A DNA stretch of 64,000 bases from Bacteroides sp. Its GTDB lineage: Bacteria; Bacteroidota; Bacteroidia; Bacteroidales; Bacteroidaceae. The translations under genes and the position numbers were made by a program. The notes under the pieces were generated by a model that did no database searches, was not told where the DNA came from, and saw only the letters and a program-made list of their open reading frames with translations. The stretch lies in the NCBI GenBank assembly GCA_021201335.1, contig JAJQFD010000004.1, positions 62,001 to 126,000 on the forward strand, read 5' to 3'. This document shows, piece after piece, positions 1 to 8,917 of this stretch (its first letter is position 1; every line of letters starts with the position of its first letter).

Positions 1-651
1 ACGGGTAGTAGCCACTACGGCATATCCGTCTTCGCCTTCTATCTTATAACGGAGATAATAGAGCTTTCCATTTTCTTCTTTATAAATAACCTCTTCATCG
101 GATACAGCAGTCAATGCCTTCGGGTCCCAGTTGATCATGCGTACTCCGCGGTAAATCAGTCCTTTGCTAAACAAGTCAACAAATACCTTGATTACACTTT
201 CACTACGGATTTCGTCCATGGTGAAAGCGGTTCTGTCCCAGTCACAGGAAGCACCCAGCCGGCGAAGTTGTTTCAGAATAATGCCTCCGTGTTCTTCCGT
301 CCACTCCCAGGCATGCTTCAGGAACTCTTCGCGAGTCAAGTCTTTTTTGGTTATGCCCTGTTGAGCAAGTTTATTTACTACTTTAGCTTCCGTAGCAATA
401 GAAGCATGGTCGGTTCCCGGAACCCAACAGGCATTTTTACCTTCCATACGGGCACGACGAACCAGAATATCTTGAATGGTATTATTAAGCATGTGCCCCA
501 TATGGAGGACTCCCGTGACGTTAGGAGGAGGAATGACGATAGTGTAAGGCTCACGACTATCGGGTTTAGAACTGAACAGCTTATTATCCATCCAATACTG
601 ATACCATTTTCCCTCTACCTCAGCGGGGTTGTACTTACTTGCTAATTCCAT
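1..651 (-). CDS. valS: Valyl-tRNA synthetase, N-terminal part (runs off the left edge)
   Basis: The first 217 codons of a class I aminoacyl-tRNA synthetase that charges tRNA-Val in the cytoplasm. Starting from the ATG at 651, the protein opens [16 protein letters not shown] and reaches [15 protein letters not shown], whose HMGH is the class I HIGH signature. It then has [13 protein letters not shown], the Val-type continuation that separates ValS from IleS and LeuS. The KMSKS loop and the anticodon-binding and coiled-coil C-terminal parts lie outside the window. A TAATTTTG box 30-37 bases upstream fits a Bacteroidetes -7 element. The identification is very safe; only the far end is missing. 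Confidence 0.97.
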   Translation of the reverse strand, partial: MELASKYNPAEVEGKWYQYWMDNKLFSSKPDSREPYTIVIPPPNVTGVLHMGHMLNNTIQDILVRRARMEGKNACWVPGTDHASIATEAKVVNKLAQQGITKKDLTREEFLKHAWEWTEEHGGIILKQLRRLGASCDWDRTAFTMDEIRSESVIKVFVDLFSKGLIYRGVRMINWDPKALTAVSDEEVIYKEENGKLYYLRYKIEGEDGYAVVATTR

Positions 652-680
652 TTTTATAATCATATTTAGTTTTGAGGGTA

Positions 681-688
681 CAAAATTA
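681..688 (-). promoter_or_regulatory. Putative -7 element of valS
   Basis: The minus strand reads TAATTTTG, a full match to the Bacteroidetes TAnnTTTG -7 box, about 30 bases before the valS start. I see no TTTG -33 box at the usual spacing. Confidence 0.4.
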
Positions 689-708
689 ATAAATATATCA
701 ACGTCTGC

Positions 709-1350
709 TTATATTTTACCCCCATCTTTTACTTGTACCCGGAAAGATAGTTTATATCCCTGAAAGAGGGCGAAACCATAAAACAATGCTGTCATTGAAA
801 ACAAATTCTTTACCAGGGCGGTTATCATAAAAGGTATATCGGTTGCAGCAAGCGCATCAAAATAAGAAAAATCATATTCTCTGGAAATATAACCAATCAT
901 GGAGAGGAAATCGCCCATGAAGCAACCGAATACGGCCAGGACTGCTCCTACTATACCAAATACCTGGCTAACGCCCTTGCCGGCCCAACGAACAGCATAG
1001 CCTACCAAAAATCCCATCCCAATAGCCATGTAACCAATTTGATAACCCGTGGAAACGGATATCAATGCCCAGACTATCGCTCCTGCAATACTTGCAGCAA
1101 GTCCGGCGAAAAATCCGGCAGGTAAATTTTCTTCTTTCTTAAGAATATCTTCATCAAAAGTCTCTACAGATATTAATTCTTCTTCGGGCACAGGGGCCAT
1201 CTTCACAAATTCCTCATCCAACTGAAAATTAGTACACACGCCTTCCAGAACCGGTTTATTACCAGTCTGCTTACATACAAGCCCTTTCCCGTTCACATAC
1301 TGACGTGACAAACAATTCCGGCAGGCTTCAATTCCTTCCAACTTTCTCAT
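709..1350 (-). CDS. Small multi-span membrane protein with N-terminal four-cysteine motif
   Basis: A 214-residue protein that I do not recognise beyond its layout. Residues 10-39 carry four cysteines in a C-x2-C-x12-C-x12-C pattern that could bind a metal. An acidic linker follows, then about four hydrophobic segments between residues 75 and 205, consistent with an inner-membrane protein. The reading frame stays open upstream to 1488, but that extension would overlap the divergent gene at 1472 and its promoter. I therefore choose the ATG at 1350, preceded by a purine-rich stretch ending AGG. A TATATTTG box at 1400-1407 on this strand supports that start. Function unknown. Confidence 0.75.
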   Translation of the reverse strand: MRKLEGIEACRNCLSRQYVNGKGLVCKQTGNKPVLEGVCTNFQLDEEFVKMAPVPEEELISVETFDEDILKKEENLPAGFFAGLAASIAGAIVWALISVSTGYQIGYMAIGMGFLVGYAVRWAGKGVSQVFGIVGAVLAVFGCFMGDFLSMIGYISREYDFSYFDALAATDIPFMITALVKNLFSMTALFYGFALFQGYKLSFRVQVKDGGKI

Positions 1351-1399
1351 CCTATCTTTTTTAGGTCTTACAACACTCTTATTTTTCACTGCAATTTCG

Positions 1400-1407
1400 C
1401 AAATATA
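1400..1407 (-). promoter_or_regulatory. Putative -7 element for the gene starting at 1350
   Basis: The minus strand reads TATATTTG (TAnnTTTG). It lies 50 bases before the chosen start and supports that start over the longer reading frame. Confidence 0.4.
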
Positions 1408-1441
1408 ACTATATTTCCCTGCCAGTTGTGTTTTTATTGCA

Positions 1442-1449
1442 TATTTTTG
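1442..1449 (+). promoter_or_regulatory. Putative -7 element for the DUF3810 gene
   Basis: The plus strand reads TATTTTTG, 22 bases before the start at 1472. Together with the box at 1400-1407 it makes a compact divergent promoter region. Confidence 0.4.
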
Positions 1450-1471
1450 CCACCGGAAAAAGAATGCAGGA

Positions 1472-2536
1472 ATGAAAAAAAGGAACAATATCTACATACG
1501 CTATATACTACTTTTAGCCGGACTTTCTATTGTTTTACTTACACAATTTATACCGGCCTGGGGAAGAGTATATGCATTGTATATCTATCCGTTTATCTCG
1601 CGTGTGCTTGCTCCCATCTCGGGTATTTTCCCTTTCTCTCTAGGAGATGTCTTTATCTTGTTAAGTATTCTGGGCATACTGGCATTCCCTTTTATGGCAC
1701 GCAAGCGAAAGATAAGATGGAGTAAAATTATCTTGAGAATTATTGAATACCTGGCTTGGGTGTACATCTGGTTTTACCTGGCATGGGGATTAAATTACTT
1801 TCAACCGAACTTTTACCAGCGAACGGGAGTTCCGTACACGGCTTACACCGAAGAGAATTTTCGGGAGTTTCTGAAAGAATACGTAAATGAGCTTAACAAG
1901 AGCTATGTACCTGTCACGGATATTGATAAGACGATTATCCACCAGCAGATTATTAATCAGTACAGGGAATTAAATCAAGGCATGGGAATCCATACACCGA
2001 AAGTATCACCCAAAGTTAAAACCATGTTATTCAGTTCCCTCTTTTCCAAAATGGCTATTACCGGATACATGGGACCTTTCTTCTGTGAATTCAATGTCAA
2101 TAATGAACTGCCCCCTTCACAATATGCTTTTACCTACGCCCATGAGCTGTCTCATTTCTTAGGAATCAGTAGTGAAGCGGAAGCGAATTTTTATGCCTAT
2201 CAAACATGTATCCGTACGGAAAATCCTACAATCACCTTTTGTGGGTACTTCTCGGTTTTAAATCATGTACTAGGGAATGCACGCAGGTTGATGGATAGCG
2301 AAGAGTATAAACAATTATTCGAAAGTATCAATCCGGACATTATAACGCTGGCCCAGGAAAATCAAATGTATTGGAGAAACAAATACAGCCCTGTCATCGG
2401 GGATATTCAAGACTGGATTTATAACCTTTATCTTAAAGGAAATCAAATACCAAGTGGAACCCAGAATTATTCGGAAGTGATCGGACTGCTGATTTCCTGG
2501 AGAGAAGCTCATAATAATCAGGAACCTAATAATTAA
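1472..2536 (+). CDS. DUF3810 family membrane-anchored putative zinc peptidase
   Basis: 354 residues. Three hydrophobic segments lie in the first 110 residues (about 10-30, 45-75 and 90-108), followed by a soluble domain. That domain carries HELSH at residues 224-228 with acidic residues E235 and E237 shortly after, the pattern of an HExxH zinc metallopeptidase whose third ligand lies a short distance downstream. This layout matches the DUF3810 family of Bacteroidetes. The substrate is unknown and peptidase activity is inferred from the motif only. The gene is divergent from the membrane protein at 709-1350 and followed 11 bases later by mazG, probably co-transcribed. Confidence 0.85.
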   Translation: MKKRNNIYIRYILLLAGLSIVLLTQFIPAWGRVYALYIYPFISRVLAPISGIFPFSLGDVFILLSILGILAFPFMARKRKIRWSKIILRIIEYLAWVYIWFYLAWGLNYFQPNFYQRTGVPYTAYTEENFREFLKEYVNELNKSYVPVTDIDKTIIHQQIINQYRELNQGMGIHTPKVSPKVKTMLFSSLFSKMAITGYMGPFFCEFNVNNELPPSQYAFTYAHELSHFLGISSEAEANFYAYQTCIRTENPTITFCGYFSVLNHVLGNARRLMDSEEYKQLFESINPDIITLAQENQMYWRNKYSPVIGDIQDWIYNLYLKGNQIPSGTQNYSEVIGLLISWREAHNNQEPNN

Positions 2537-2547
2537 GAAATAAATCA

Positions 2548-3333
2548 ATGCATACCAGACAAGAAAAAATGGAAGCCTTCGGATGCTTCCTCGATGTTCT
2601 CGATGAACTTCGTGAAAAGTGTCCGTGGGACAGAAAACAGACAAACGAGAGTTTACGCCCGAACACTATAGAAGAAGTCTATGAACTCTCAGATGCTATA
2701 CTGAAGAACGATACTCAAGAAATATGTAAGGAACTAGGAGATGTGCTGCTGCATATCGCATTCTATGCAAAAATCGGTTCCGAAAAAGGTAAGTTCGACA
2801 TAAAAGATGTATGCGACCGCCTGTGCGAAAAACTGGTCTTCCGACATCCGCATGTATTCGGTGACGAACAGGCCGAAACAGCGGGTCAGGTATCTGAGAA
2901 CTGGGAACAGCTTAAGCTCAAAGAAAAAGGAGGTAATAAAACAGTATTAAGTGGAGTACCTTCTGCCCTGCCCTCACTGATAAAGGCTTACCGAATACAG
3001 GATAAAGCCCGCAATGTTGGATTCGACTGGGAACAGAAAGAAGATGTATGGAAAAAAGTAAGAGAAGAATTCGGAGAACTGGAAGTGGAGCTCGCCCATT
3101 TGGATAAAGATAAAGCGGAAGCGGAATTCGGGGATCTTTTCTTCAGCCTGATCAATGCTGCCCGCCTTTACAAGATCAATCCGGACAATGCGCTCGAACG
3201 TACGAATCAAAAATTCATCCGCCGGTTCAATTATTTGGAAGAGCATACCATGAAGCAAGGTAAAAAACTGAAAGATATGACGCTGGAGGAAATGGATGCT
3301 ATTTGGGAAGAAGCCAAAAAGAAAGGATTATAA
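2548..3333 (+). CDS. mazG: Nucleoside triphosphate pyrophosphohydrolase MazG
   Basis: 261 residues, the usual size of two-domain MazG. The enzyme hydrolyses NTPs and dNTPs to the monophosphate and pyrophosphate and removes aberrant nucleotides from the pool. The first MazG domain shows CPWDRKQTNESLRPNTIEEVYEL and ELGDVLLHIAFYA. The second shows EFGELEVEL with a later EFGDLFFSLINAAR, giving the paired EExxE/ExxD metal-binding sites. The gene sits 11 bases behind the DUF3810 gene. Two bases after its stop begins the 21-bp repeat array that ends in a terminator-like hairpin. Confidence 0.96.
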   Translation: MHTRQEKMEAFGCFLDVLDELREKCPWDRKQTNESLRPNTIEEVYELSDAILKNDTQEICKELGDVLLHIAFYAKIGSEKGKFDIKDVCDRLCEKLVFRHPHVFGDEQAETAGQVSENWEQLKLKEKGGNKTVLSGVPSALPSLIKAYRIQDKARNVGFDWEQKEDVWKKVREEFGELEVELAHLDKDKAEAEFGDLFFSLINAARLYKINPDNALERTNQKFIRRFNYLEEHTMKQGKKLKDMTLEEMDAIWEEAKKKGL

Positions 3334-3334
3334 T

Positions 3335-3408
3335 GCATTGAGTTATTTCGATAAAGCATTGAGTTATGATAAAAAAGCGTTGAGTTATTTCGGTAACTCA
3401 ACGCTTTT
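3335..3408 (+). repeat. 21-bp repeat units ending in a terminator hairpin (locus 1)
   Basis: Two 21-bp units, 3335-3355 and 3356-3376, start GCATTGAGTTAT. A third, GCGTTGAGTTA (3377-3387), pairs perfectly over 11 bp with TAACTCAACGC (3394-3404) across a six-base loop and is followed by TTTT. The element lies between the convergent mazG and the gene at 3427, so it probably ends mazG transcription. Related elements occur at 13483-13515 and 29908-29980. Confidence 0.8.
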
Positions 3409-3426
3409 CAAAATCAGATATCCCAG

Positions 3427-3954
3427 CTATTGCTTAGCTTTATTTTCCCGGGCTTCTATGCCAAATTTCCTTCGAGGCTTTTCTGTGGTCTCTTCCTTTT
3501 TAGGTAGTGTATTTTCATCGATAATGACTTGATTAATCTTCATCGTCCTAATTAAAGATTCATAGTTCACTACCACATTGGCAAAACCAGTATATTCCCC
3601 GGTAGGTGTTTCATCGACTTTGCCTTCCAACTGAGCACCTTTCACGAACCCATTGTAGGGTGCTTTGCTACCTTTAAAGAAGTTCTCCAACCAGAATTTC
3701 TTTTCTTGTTCAACTAATTTCTGATCATTATTAAATCCTTCTACCCCTTCGTAGAATAATTTATAAAATACAGTCTTCTTAGCAGCATCAAGAACATCCT
3801 TCTTCTTTTCGGCAAATCCTTCGGCACGAAAGGTTGCGGTTTTCTCGTCTAACTCCAATAATTCGACCTCTCCTATAAATTTCTCTTGCGCATTCAGCGG
3901 CAGAAGTATACTGAGGCAGATTAAAACGAATAATAAACCAACATGTTTCATCAT
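3427..3954 (-). CDS. Small exported protein, last gene of the tubulin-like operon
   Basis: 175 residues with a clear Sec signal peptide (hydrophobic core, then LPLNAQ around residues 18-23), so it is probably periplasmic. The mature part contains an alternating charged/hydrophobic stretch (AEGFAEKKKDVLDAAKKTVFYKLFYEG) reminiscent of LPP20-type or CsgG-associated domains, but I cannot assign a family. The C-terminus is basic. Its ATG overlaps the stop of the CsgG-like gene upstream by four bases (ATGA), implying translational coupling. It is the ninth and last gene of the minus-strand operon that starts at 13204. Confidence 0.8.
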   Translation of the reverse strand: MMKHVGLLFVLICLSILLPLNAQEKFIGEVELLELDEKTATFRAEGFAEKKKDVLDAAKKTVFYKLFYEGVEGFNNDQKLVEQEKKFWLENFFKGSKAPYNGFVKGAQLEGKVDETPTGEYTGFANVVVNYESLIRTMKINQVIIDENTLPKKEETTEKPRRKFGIEARENKAKQ

Positions 3955-4775
3955 AGACTCAAAATATCACCGAAAGGGCCTTTCCGTGCACGAGAAACAA
4001 CAATCAGTTTAACTCCATCCTCAAAAGCGGTTTTAATTTCATTACCACCTTTGGAGATCGTACATAGTGTCAATGCATTGCTAATAATCTCTTTTGCTTT
4101 AGCAGTGCCAACCAATTTGGTACCCTTCTCACCGGCGATCTCAATTTCTTGATAAACATCAAACATTTGCCCTACCTGTATTCCTGCGCTGCTACCAATA
4201 CTTATGTATACTGTTTTTGCACCTTTCTTCGGGTCAACCTGATCCAGGGCTTTAATTACAGCCTCAACCTTAAAGTTGTTATCTACAAATTTTTTCATAT
4301 CGCCAACAACTTCGTTTAATGCTTCTGTAATTGACTCTGTAGAGGTTTCTCCACTTAGGTAGGTGTTTTTGAAGTTTTCCGTACCAATTACCGCGCCGGT
4401 TCCAGTGTCAACCAAAGTAAGGGTAAATGTCGAGGCTACTTCATAGCGTGTTTTACCATCTCTGGTTTTCGCATTCGATTCTAGCGCGGTATAGTGTCCT
4501 TTTACAAGCACATCAATATTACTTTCGCGCAACTGGATCAAGCGCTCTTCGTTGACCGTAGAAAGCCCGCTCAAATTATTAATATCAATCACATTCAAAC
4601 GGCCCGTTCGTATAATACCCTCAATCACATTGTTCCGTAAAGTAGTAACCCAATTGGTACCAATTTTTGTATTGTAAGAAAAATCATCAATACAAACATT
4701 CAACTTGTCGTTATCTTGCGCCATAACAACAATACCCCATGTCAAAAATGACAAAATAGAAAATAACTTTTTCAT
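3951..4775 (-). CDS. CsgG/FlgT-like exported protein
   Basis: 274 residues with a signal peptide (MKKLFSILSF...VVMAQ). Residues about 25-160 resemble the CsgG/LpoB-type fold: an opening strand, then TLRNNVIEGIIRTGRLNVID, then a segment with VDVLVKGHY-like spacing. Residues about 190-270 resemble the small FlgT C-terminal domain (VYISIGSSAGIQVGQMFDVYQ). CsgG-like proteins usually work at the outer membrane or in periplasmic assemblies. No lipobox cysteine is visible, so this one is probably soluble periplasmic. It lies 31 bases behind the FGE-fold gene and overlaps the next gene by four bases. The family assignment is by pattern only. Confidence 0.75.
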   Translation of the reverse strand: MKKLFSILSFLTWGIVVMAQDNDKLNVCIDDFSYNTKIGTNWVTTLRNNVIEGIIRTGRLNVIDINNLSGLSTVNEERLIQLRESNIDVLVKGHYTALESNAKTRDGKTRYEVASTFTLTLVDTGTGAVIGTENFKNTYLSGETSTESITEALNEVVGDMKKFVDNNFKVEAVIKALDQVDPKKGAKTVYISIGSSAGIQVGQMFDVYQEIEIAGEKGTKLVGTAKAKEIISNALTLCTISKGGNEIKTAFEDGVKLIVVSRARKGPFGDILSL

Positions 4776-4806
4776 AGACTTCTTTTAATTATTCAATTTA
4801 AATATA

Positions 4807-6078
4807 TTAGTATGCGTCTTGTGCTAGTCGGAATCCGATGGTAGGAGAAGGTTCTCCGGGCTTTTGGTGGCTCCTGCAGGCATTTCTTAAATACCATTCA
4901 TCGTCTTTAAACGAGCCTCCGCGTACGATACGCCGTACACCCATTTTAGGTCCTGTCGGATTCATTTCTTTTGTCGCGGTGTATTTACCCAGCCAGTCTG
5001 AACACCATTCCGCGACATTCCCGGTCATATCATATAATCCTAATGGATTAGGCTGTTTCATCCCTACTTGTAAGGTTTGTACGCCCAAATGAGCAACCTT
5101 ATTTAATGTCCCACCTGAGAACACATCCGGCGCTTCTTGACCACGGTTACGTGCGGCATATTCCCATTCAGCTTCAGTAGGTAACCGGAAATGTGTACTG
5201 CCACGTTCATTCAATTTGGTAATAAAATCCTGGCAGTCGTTCCACGTTACATTTTCCACAGGCAAATTCGGCCCTTTATTCATGGAGGGATTACTTCCCA
5301 TAATTTCTTCCCATAAGGCTTGTGTAACTTCTGTTCTACCAATACTATAGTTGCGTAAAGTGACTTCATGCACGGGCTGTTCATAGTTAAACGTGTTACG
5401 CTTATCATTCTTCGCAGTTGAACCCATAAAGAATGTTCCACCCCGCACCTGAACCATTTCATAAGAAATGCCGTTTACCGAGAAACTACCTTCCGCACGC
5501 ATGGTGATGTGATGCTTCAGTTTCTTATTAAGTTCTACATTTATCACAGAACGCTCATCATTATAGCCGACTGCTTTTAATTCTACAGTATGGTCTCCTT
5601 CGGGACCCTTGTAGTCAAACGGGGTTACACTACTCAACTTTTCCCCATCCACGTATACATCAGCATCACGTACATTACTAGTTATGGTTACAGTTCCAGT
5701 GGGTCCGTCATAAGCAACTTGTGGCTTCTCAATTTGCATAATGTAAGTAGTATTACCTTTAACTGCTTCAAATTCATAGCGCAGAGGAAGGTAACTTTTT
5801 GTCTTAATATTGAGCCAGTTGGCTCCATCAATAAGATATACCCAATATTCACCGTCTTTGTACTCCTGTTGAATAATATCCCCTTCAAATGAAACATCTG
5901 CCATGGCAAGCCCTATTTTTATAAGAGCACAAGGATCACCACCGAGATCTTTCATCTGAAACTTTACCGCGCTTATATCAGTCGGGTCAGAGTAAAACTC
6001 TTTCACCTTTAATTCTTGCGCAAAAAGAGATAAAGAGGTTATTATGCAAACGATGACTGAAGCAATAATCCTTAACAT
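4807..6078 (-). CDS. Exported PEGA plus formylglycine-generating-enzyme-fold protein
   Basis: 423 residues. Signal peptide to about residue 21 (LSLFAQ), then an N-terminal region of unknown fold. A PEGA-like beta domain follows at about 128-193 (VTITSNVRDADVYVDGEKL...). An FGE-sulfatase (SUMF1) domain spans about 200-421, recognised by GGTFFMGS, FRLPTEAEWEYAAR, GLYDMTGNVAEWCSDW and RGGSF near the end. In many bacterial proteins this fold is a ligand- or carbohydrate-binding module rather than a true sulfatase-maturing enzyme. With no sulfatase nearby, I favour a binding or scaffold role in the periplasm. Two bases separate it from the gene upstream in the operon. Confidence 0.9.
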   Translation of the reverse strand: MLRIIASVIVCIITSLSLFAQELKVKEFYSDPTDISAVKFQMKDLGGDPCALIKIGLAMADVSFEGDIIQQEYKDGEYWVYLIDGANWLNIKTKSYLPLRYEFEAVKGNTTYIMQIEKPQVAYDGPTGTVTITSNVRDADVYVDGEKLSSVTPFDYKGPEGDHTVELKAVGYNDERSVINVELNKKLKHHITMRAEGSFSVNGISYEMVQVRGGTFFMGSTAKNDKRNTFNYEQPVHEVTLRNYSIGRTEVTQALWEEIMGSNPSMNKGPNLPVENVTWNDCQDFITKLNERGSTHFRLPTEAEWEYAARNRGQEAPDVFSGGTLNKVAHLGVQTLQVGMKQPNPLGLYDMTGNVAEWCSDWLGKYTATKEMNPTGPKMGVRRIVRGGSFKDDEWYLRNACRSHQKPGEPSPTIGFRLAQDAY

Positions 6079-6080
6079 AA

Positions 6081-7049
6081 TTAGGGTAGTTTAAACTTAT
6101 TCAACGTAAATATTTCATCTTCACTTATTTCTGTCGGTTGCCATGTACGTACATGGATTTGGGGAGCATCTTCATCGGTAAAGTCCCATATAAGAAATAG
6201 AATACCTTTATCGCTATAAGTTGTCGAATTCCACTCCTGAATCAGTGTTACCCCATAATAATTCGGTTTGGCACCATGCCGTTTAATACGATAATCATTA
6301 AACTTCACATTAATATATCCTTGCCGTTTAAATACCCCACGCAAATTAGACAAATACTCTTGTTTTCGTTGTACAATATATTCTACATCCTTTTCAGGAA
6401 TACCTATTTCAGCTTTCCTGCGCTGAACAACCTTACCCGTAATAATCAGCGCATCTTCACTGAATATGTTTTCCATAAATTGAATATCCTTCTGATTATA
6501 AGCCGTACGCAACTGCTCAAGATAATTAACAATTTGCATGCGTTTGTCCATATCATTTAGTTCAGTGCCTTCCTTCATAAACTTGGAATATTGCTGAATG
6601 CCCATCGTGATATTAAAATCCACAATTTTACCGGTTGCGTCAAAATTAATACAAACTTGTTGATTCAAGTTATCTGTATATGTATCGTCAAGCGGTTTCA
6701 TTACAATAGCAATATTACGAACCTGATACCCTCGAACCGAATTATTAGCTCTTAATTGTAAACAACGCTCTACAATATCATCGTCCACACAACGGAAATG
6801 AACGTTATTCCATAACATATTAATACTCTGGGATGCCAGATCATCAATATTAATACCAGAATAATTAATGTCACCTCCCGTTGTTTCTGCCCGATTAATA
6901 GCTGTTAACAAGTTCATAACCTGTTGTTCCATTCTATTTTTCAAGGATACATTCGTTATTCCATCAGAAAATTCAAAATTCACTTCATCTTGTACAAATG
7001 TACCAGAAGTGTAACCAAATAACAGCAATGTAAAAAATATCGTTCTCAT
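6081..7049 (-). CDS. Exported NTF2-like (SnoaL-like) protein
   Basis: 322 residues with a signal peptide (MRTIFFTLLLFGYTSGTFVQ). The N-terminal half is unrecognised. The C-terminal half (about 165-315) looks like an NTF2/SnoaL cone fold: a helix with YLEQLRTAYNQKDIQFMENIFSEDALIITG, then a strand-rich part ending in a WDF...IHVRTWQP segment. Such domains often bind small ligands or mediate assembly. Part of the tubulin-like operon, nine bases after the gene broken by a TAG codon. Fold assignment moderate; function unknown. Confidence 0.75.
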   Translation of the reverse strand: MRTIFFTLLLFGYTSGTFVQDEVNFEFSDGITNVSLKNRMEQQVMNLLTAINRAETTGGDINYSGINIDDLASQSINMLWNNVHFRCVDDDIVERCLQLRANNSVRGYQVRNIAIVMKPLDDTYTDNLNQQVCINFDATGKIVDFNITMGIQQYSKFMKEGTELNDMDKRMQIVNYLEQLRTAYNQKDIQFMENIFSEDALIITGKVVQRRKAEIGIPEKDVEYIVQRKQEYLSNLRGVFKRQGYINVKFNDYRIKRHGAKPNYYGVTLIQEWNSTTYSDKGILFLIWDFTDEDAPQIHVRTWQPTEISEDEIFTLNKFKLP

Positions 7050-7058
7050 GAGCTTTCT

Positions 7059-7790
7059 TTATTTTGATAGTGTAAACCAAATAGCATTTGAACCGGAATA
7101 ATTTTTCAACGAGTCATATTGTAACGTCTTAAAGTTGGCTCGCTGATCGACACCAGGGCCTAATACGGTCTGTACCGATCCATTTCCATCTATAATTAAC
7201 CAGAAACAAGTTGCCGGATTATTACATTCGTTATAATTGCCGTAACGTTTAACTTTATATTCAGCTTTCAGCCGGTTCAACATGGCTTTTACTTCGGTTA
7301 ATGATGATGTTGCAAGAAGTTCATCTATGACAGCTTGCTGCCAGGCCACATTCAGTTTTAATGTTTCATCGCTGACATCCTCTCCGGAAGGTTCATCTAT
7401 TTCCGATGGCTCCGGTACAGCCTCAGGTTTTACGAATGTAACCACATTATCCGCAGGAATAAGATCACTTTTCTTCACGTAGACAAAGACACGATACATT
7501 TCACCCCGCCTCATTTGAATTTTATCGCATTTACCCGTGACATCTTTTACGATGACATTTTCTGCCTAACTAAGTTTCTTCTTCGTCTCGATATACTCGT
7601 TTATATAAGTTGTCAGTAATTCCTCTGCAATCTGATATGCCTCAGCCTCCGTACTCATGGTAGCTTCAGCATATATATATTGGTTATTTCGCTTTATGGA
7701 GTTGATCTTTTTAGTATCCGACTCTTGCGCGAACACCGTTCCGACTACAGCTATCCAGGATAGCATAAAAACTATAGCTCGTTTTCTCAT
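7059..7790 (-). pseudogene. Exported operon protein interrupted by one in-frame TAG
   Basis: One reading frame runs from the ATG at 7790 to the stop at 7059, but codon 75 (7566-7568) is TAG. Upstream of it are a signal peptide (MRKRAIVFMLSWIAVVGTVFAQ) and a helical segment ending ETKKKLS. Downstream, in the same frame and without a gap, the protein continues AENVIVKDVTGKCDKIQMRRG and on to a C-terminal domain. A single C-to-T change (CAG to TAG) explains the lesion; the intact protein would be 243 residues. Both halves remain free of other stops, so the change is recent or the codon is read through. The region around the lesion is weakly like LPP20 domains. Separate translation of the downstream half would give a protein with no signal peptide. 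Confidence 0.85.
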
Positions 7791-7792
7791 AT

Positions 7793-8914
7793 TTATTGTT
7801 TTATTTCATCAAATAGATATTCTATTTTAGAAGAAGGGACATAACAATTCAGGCGAGCCTGAATGACACCTTTCCGGGCATCCAATTGTGAAGTATCAAA
7901 CGTTATTTTCATGATATGATTATAGCCTTGATCTACATTTCGCATAACCAACTCACACACCGCCAGGTTGCCCTCATAACTGATGACTCCGAAAAAAGGC
8001 CTGCAACCTATCATTAAGCAATAATTAGTCCAACGATTTAACGGTACGCTTATCAACTCTTCCTGGAGCCCATATTTTTTCAACCGGATATTCATCGTAA
8101 ATTCATTCTCTATCTCCTGCGTAGTCAACAAATTCGCCAGGCTTTCCAATGGATATTTAGAATGATATACCAACCGGAATTCTCCTTTCGGAGATTGTTC
8201 ATAATACCGGTTGGTATTCAATTCATCGATATAATAACTTTCGCCCGGCAAAATAAAATAATTGTTTTGCCAAGTGGATTGAAGTTTATCCAGACTAACG
8301 TTCATGGGCACTACTTTCTGTAATGGGTAAGTCCATATATCCGTTTTTATACGTCGTTCATTTTCCAACATCTCACTACCATTCAATAAGTCAAAGTCCA
8401 TTGGAAAATTAACAGAACAGTGCAATACGTCATTTTTATGCCAGTTGACTGTATAACGCTTTCCATTATTTTTGATATTAAGAACAAAGGTGGTATCCTT
8501 TAATAAAGTCTGAAAGAAGGAGAATGTACCTTTCTCAAAAGAGATATCATCTTCAGCAATCTGTTTCACTACAGTTTTCTCACGATTCATTGTCAAATCC
8601 ACTTCTAATGAATATCGCTCCAGAAAATTAAATACAGGAGATGAAATGACAGAACGTTGATAAGGAGTAAACAGGGCATAGCCGATATGTTCTATCCGAC
8701 GATTTTGTACGATCACCGTTATCGGCTTACCACTGAAGGAAAAATGTTTCCAATAGACTCCATCTTTCAATGTGTTAAATTGGGAAGTAAGTTGCAGAGA
8801 GGTTGCCATACGCCCCAATAAATCTGTTTGATAGCTGTTTTGAGCTGCCAGATCAGAGTGCCCTCCCCATAAGAGAAGGAAAATAAAGCACGTATATAGC
8901 CACCTGTTCTCCAT
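7793..8914 (-). CDS. Exported protein of unknown function in the tubulin-like operon
   Basis: 373 residues with a signal peptide (hydrophobic core, then SDLAAQ at residues 20-25). The remainder is rich in beta-strand-like and aromatic segments, with no family I recognise and no membrane span after the signal. It is therefore likely periplasmic or outer-membrane associated. Spacing is three bases from the gene upstream and two bases to the gene downstream, so it is firmly inside the operon. Confidence 0.8.
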   Translation of the reverse strand: MENRWLYTCFIFLLLWGGHSDLAAQNSYQTDLLGRMATSLQLTSQFNTLKDGVYWKHFSFSGKPITVIVQNRRIEHIGYALFTPYQRSVISSPVFNFLERYSLEVDLTMNREKTVVKQIAEDDISFEKGTFSFFQTLLKDTTFVLNIKNNGKRYTVNWHKNDVLHCSVNFPMDFDLLNGSEMLENERRIKTDIWTYPLQKVVPMNVSLDKLQSTWQNNYFILPGESYYIDELNTNRYYEQSPKGEFRLVYHSKYPLESLANLLTTQEIENEFTMNIRLKKYGLQEELISVPLNRWTNYCLMIGCRPFFGVISYEGNLAVCELVMRNVDQGYNHIMKITFDTSQLDARKGVIQARLNCYVPSSKIEYLFDEIKQ

Positions 8915-8917
8915 CTA

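Noticed and set aside
3296..3532. Open frame over the mazG end and the repeat
   Set aside because: It is a shifted reading of mazG continuing through the 21-bp units, which stay open only because 21 is divisible by three.
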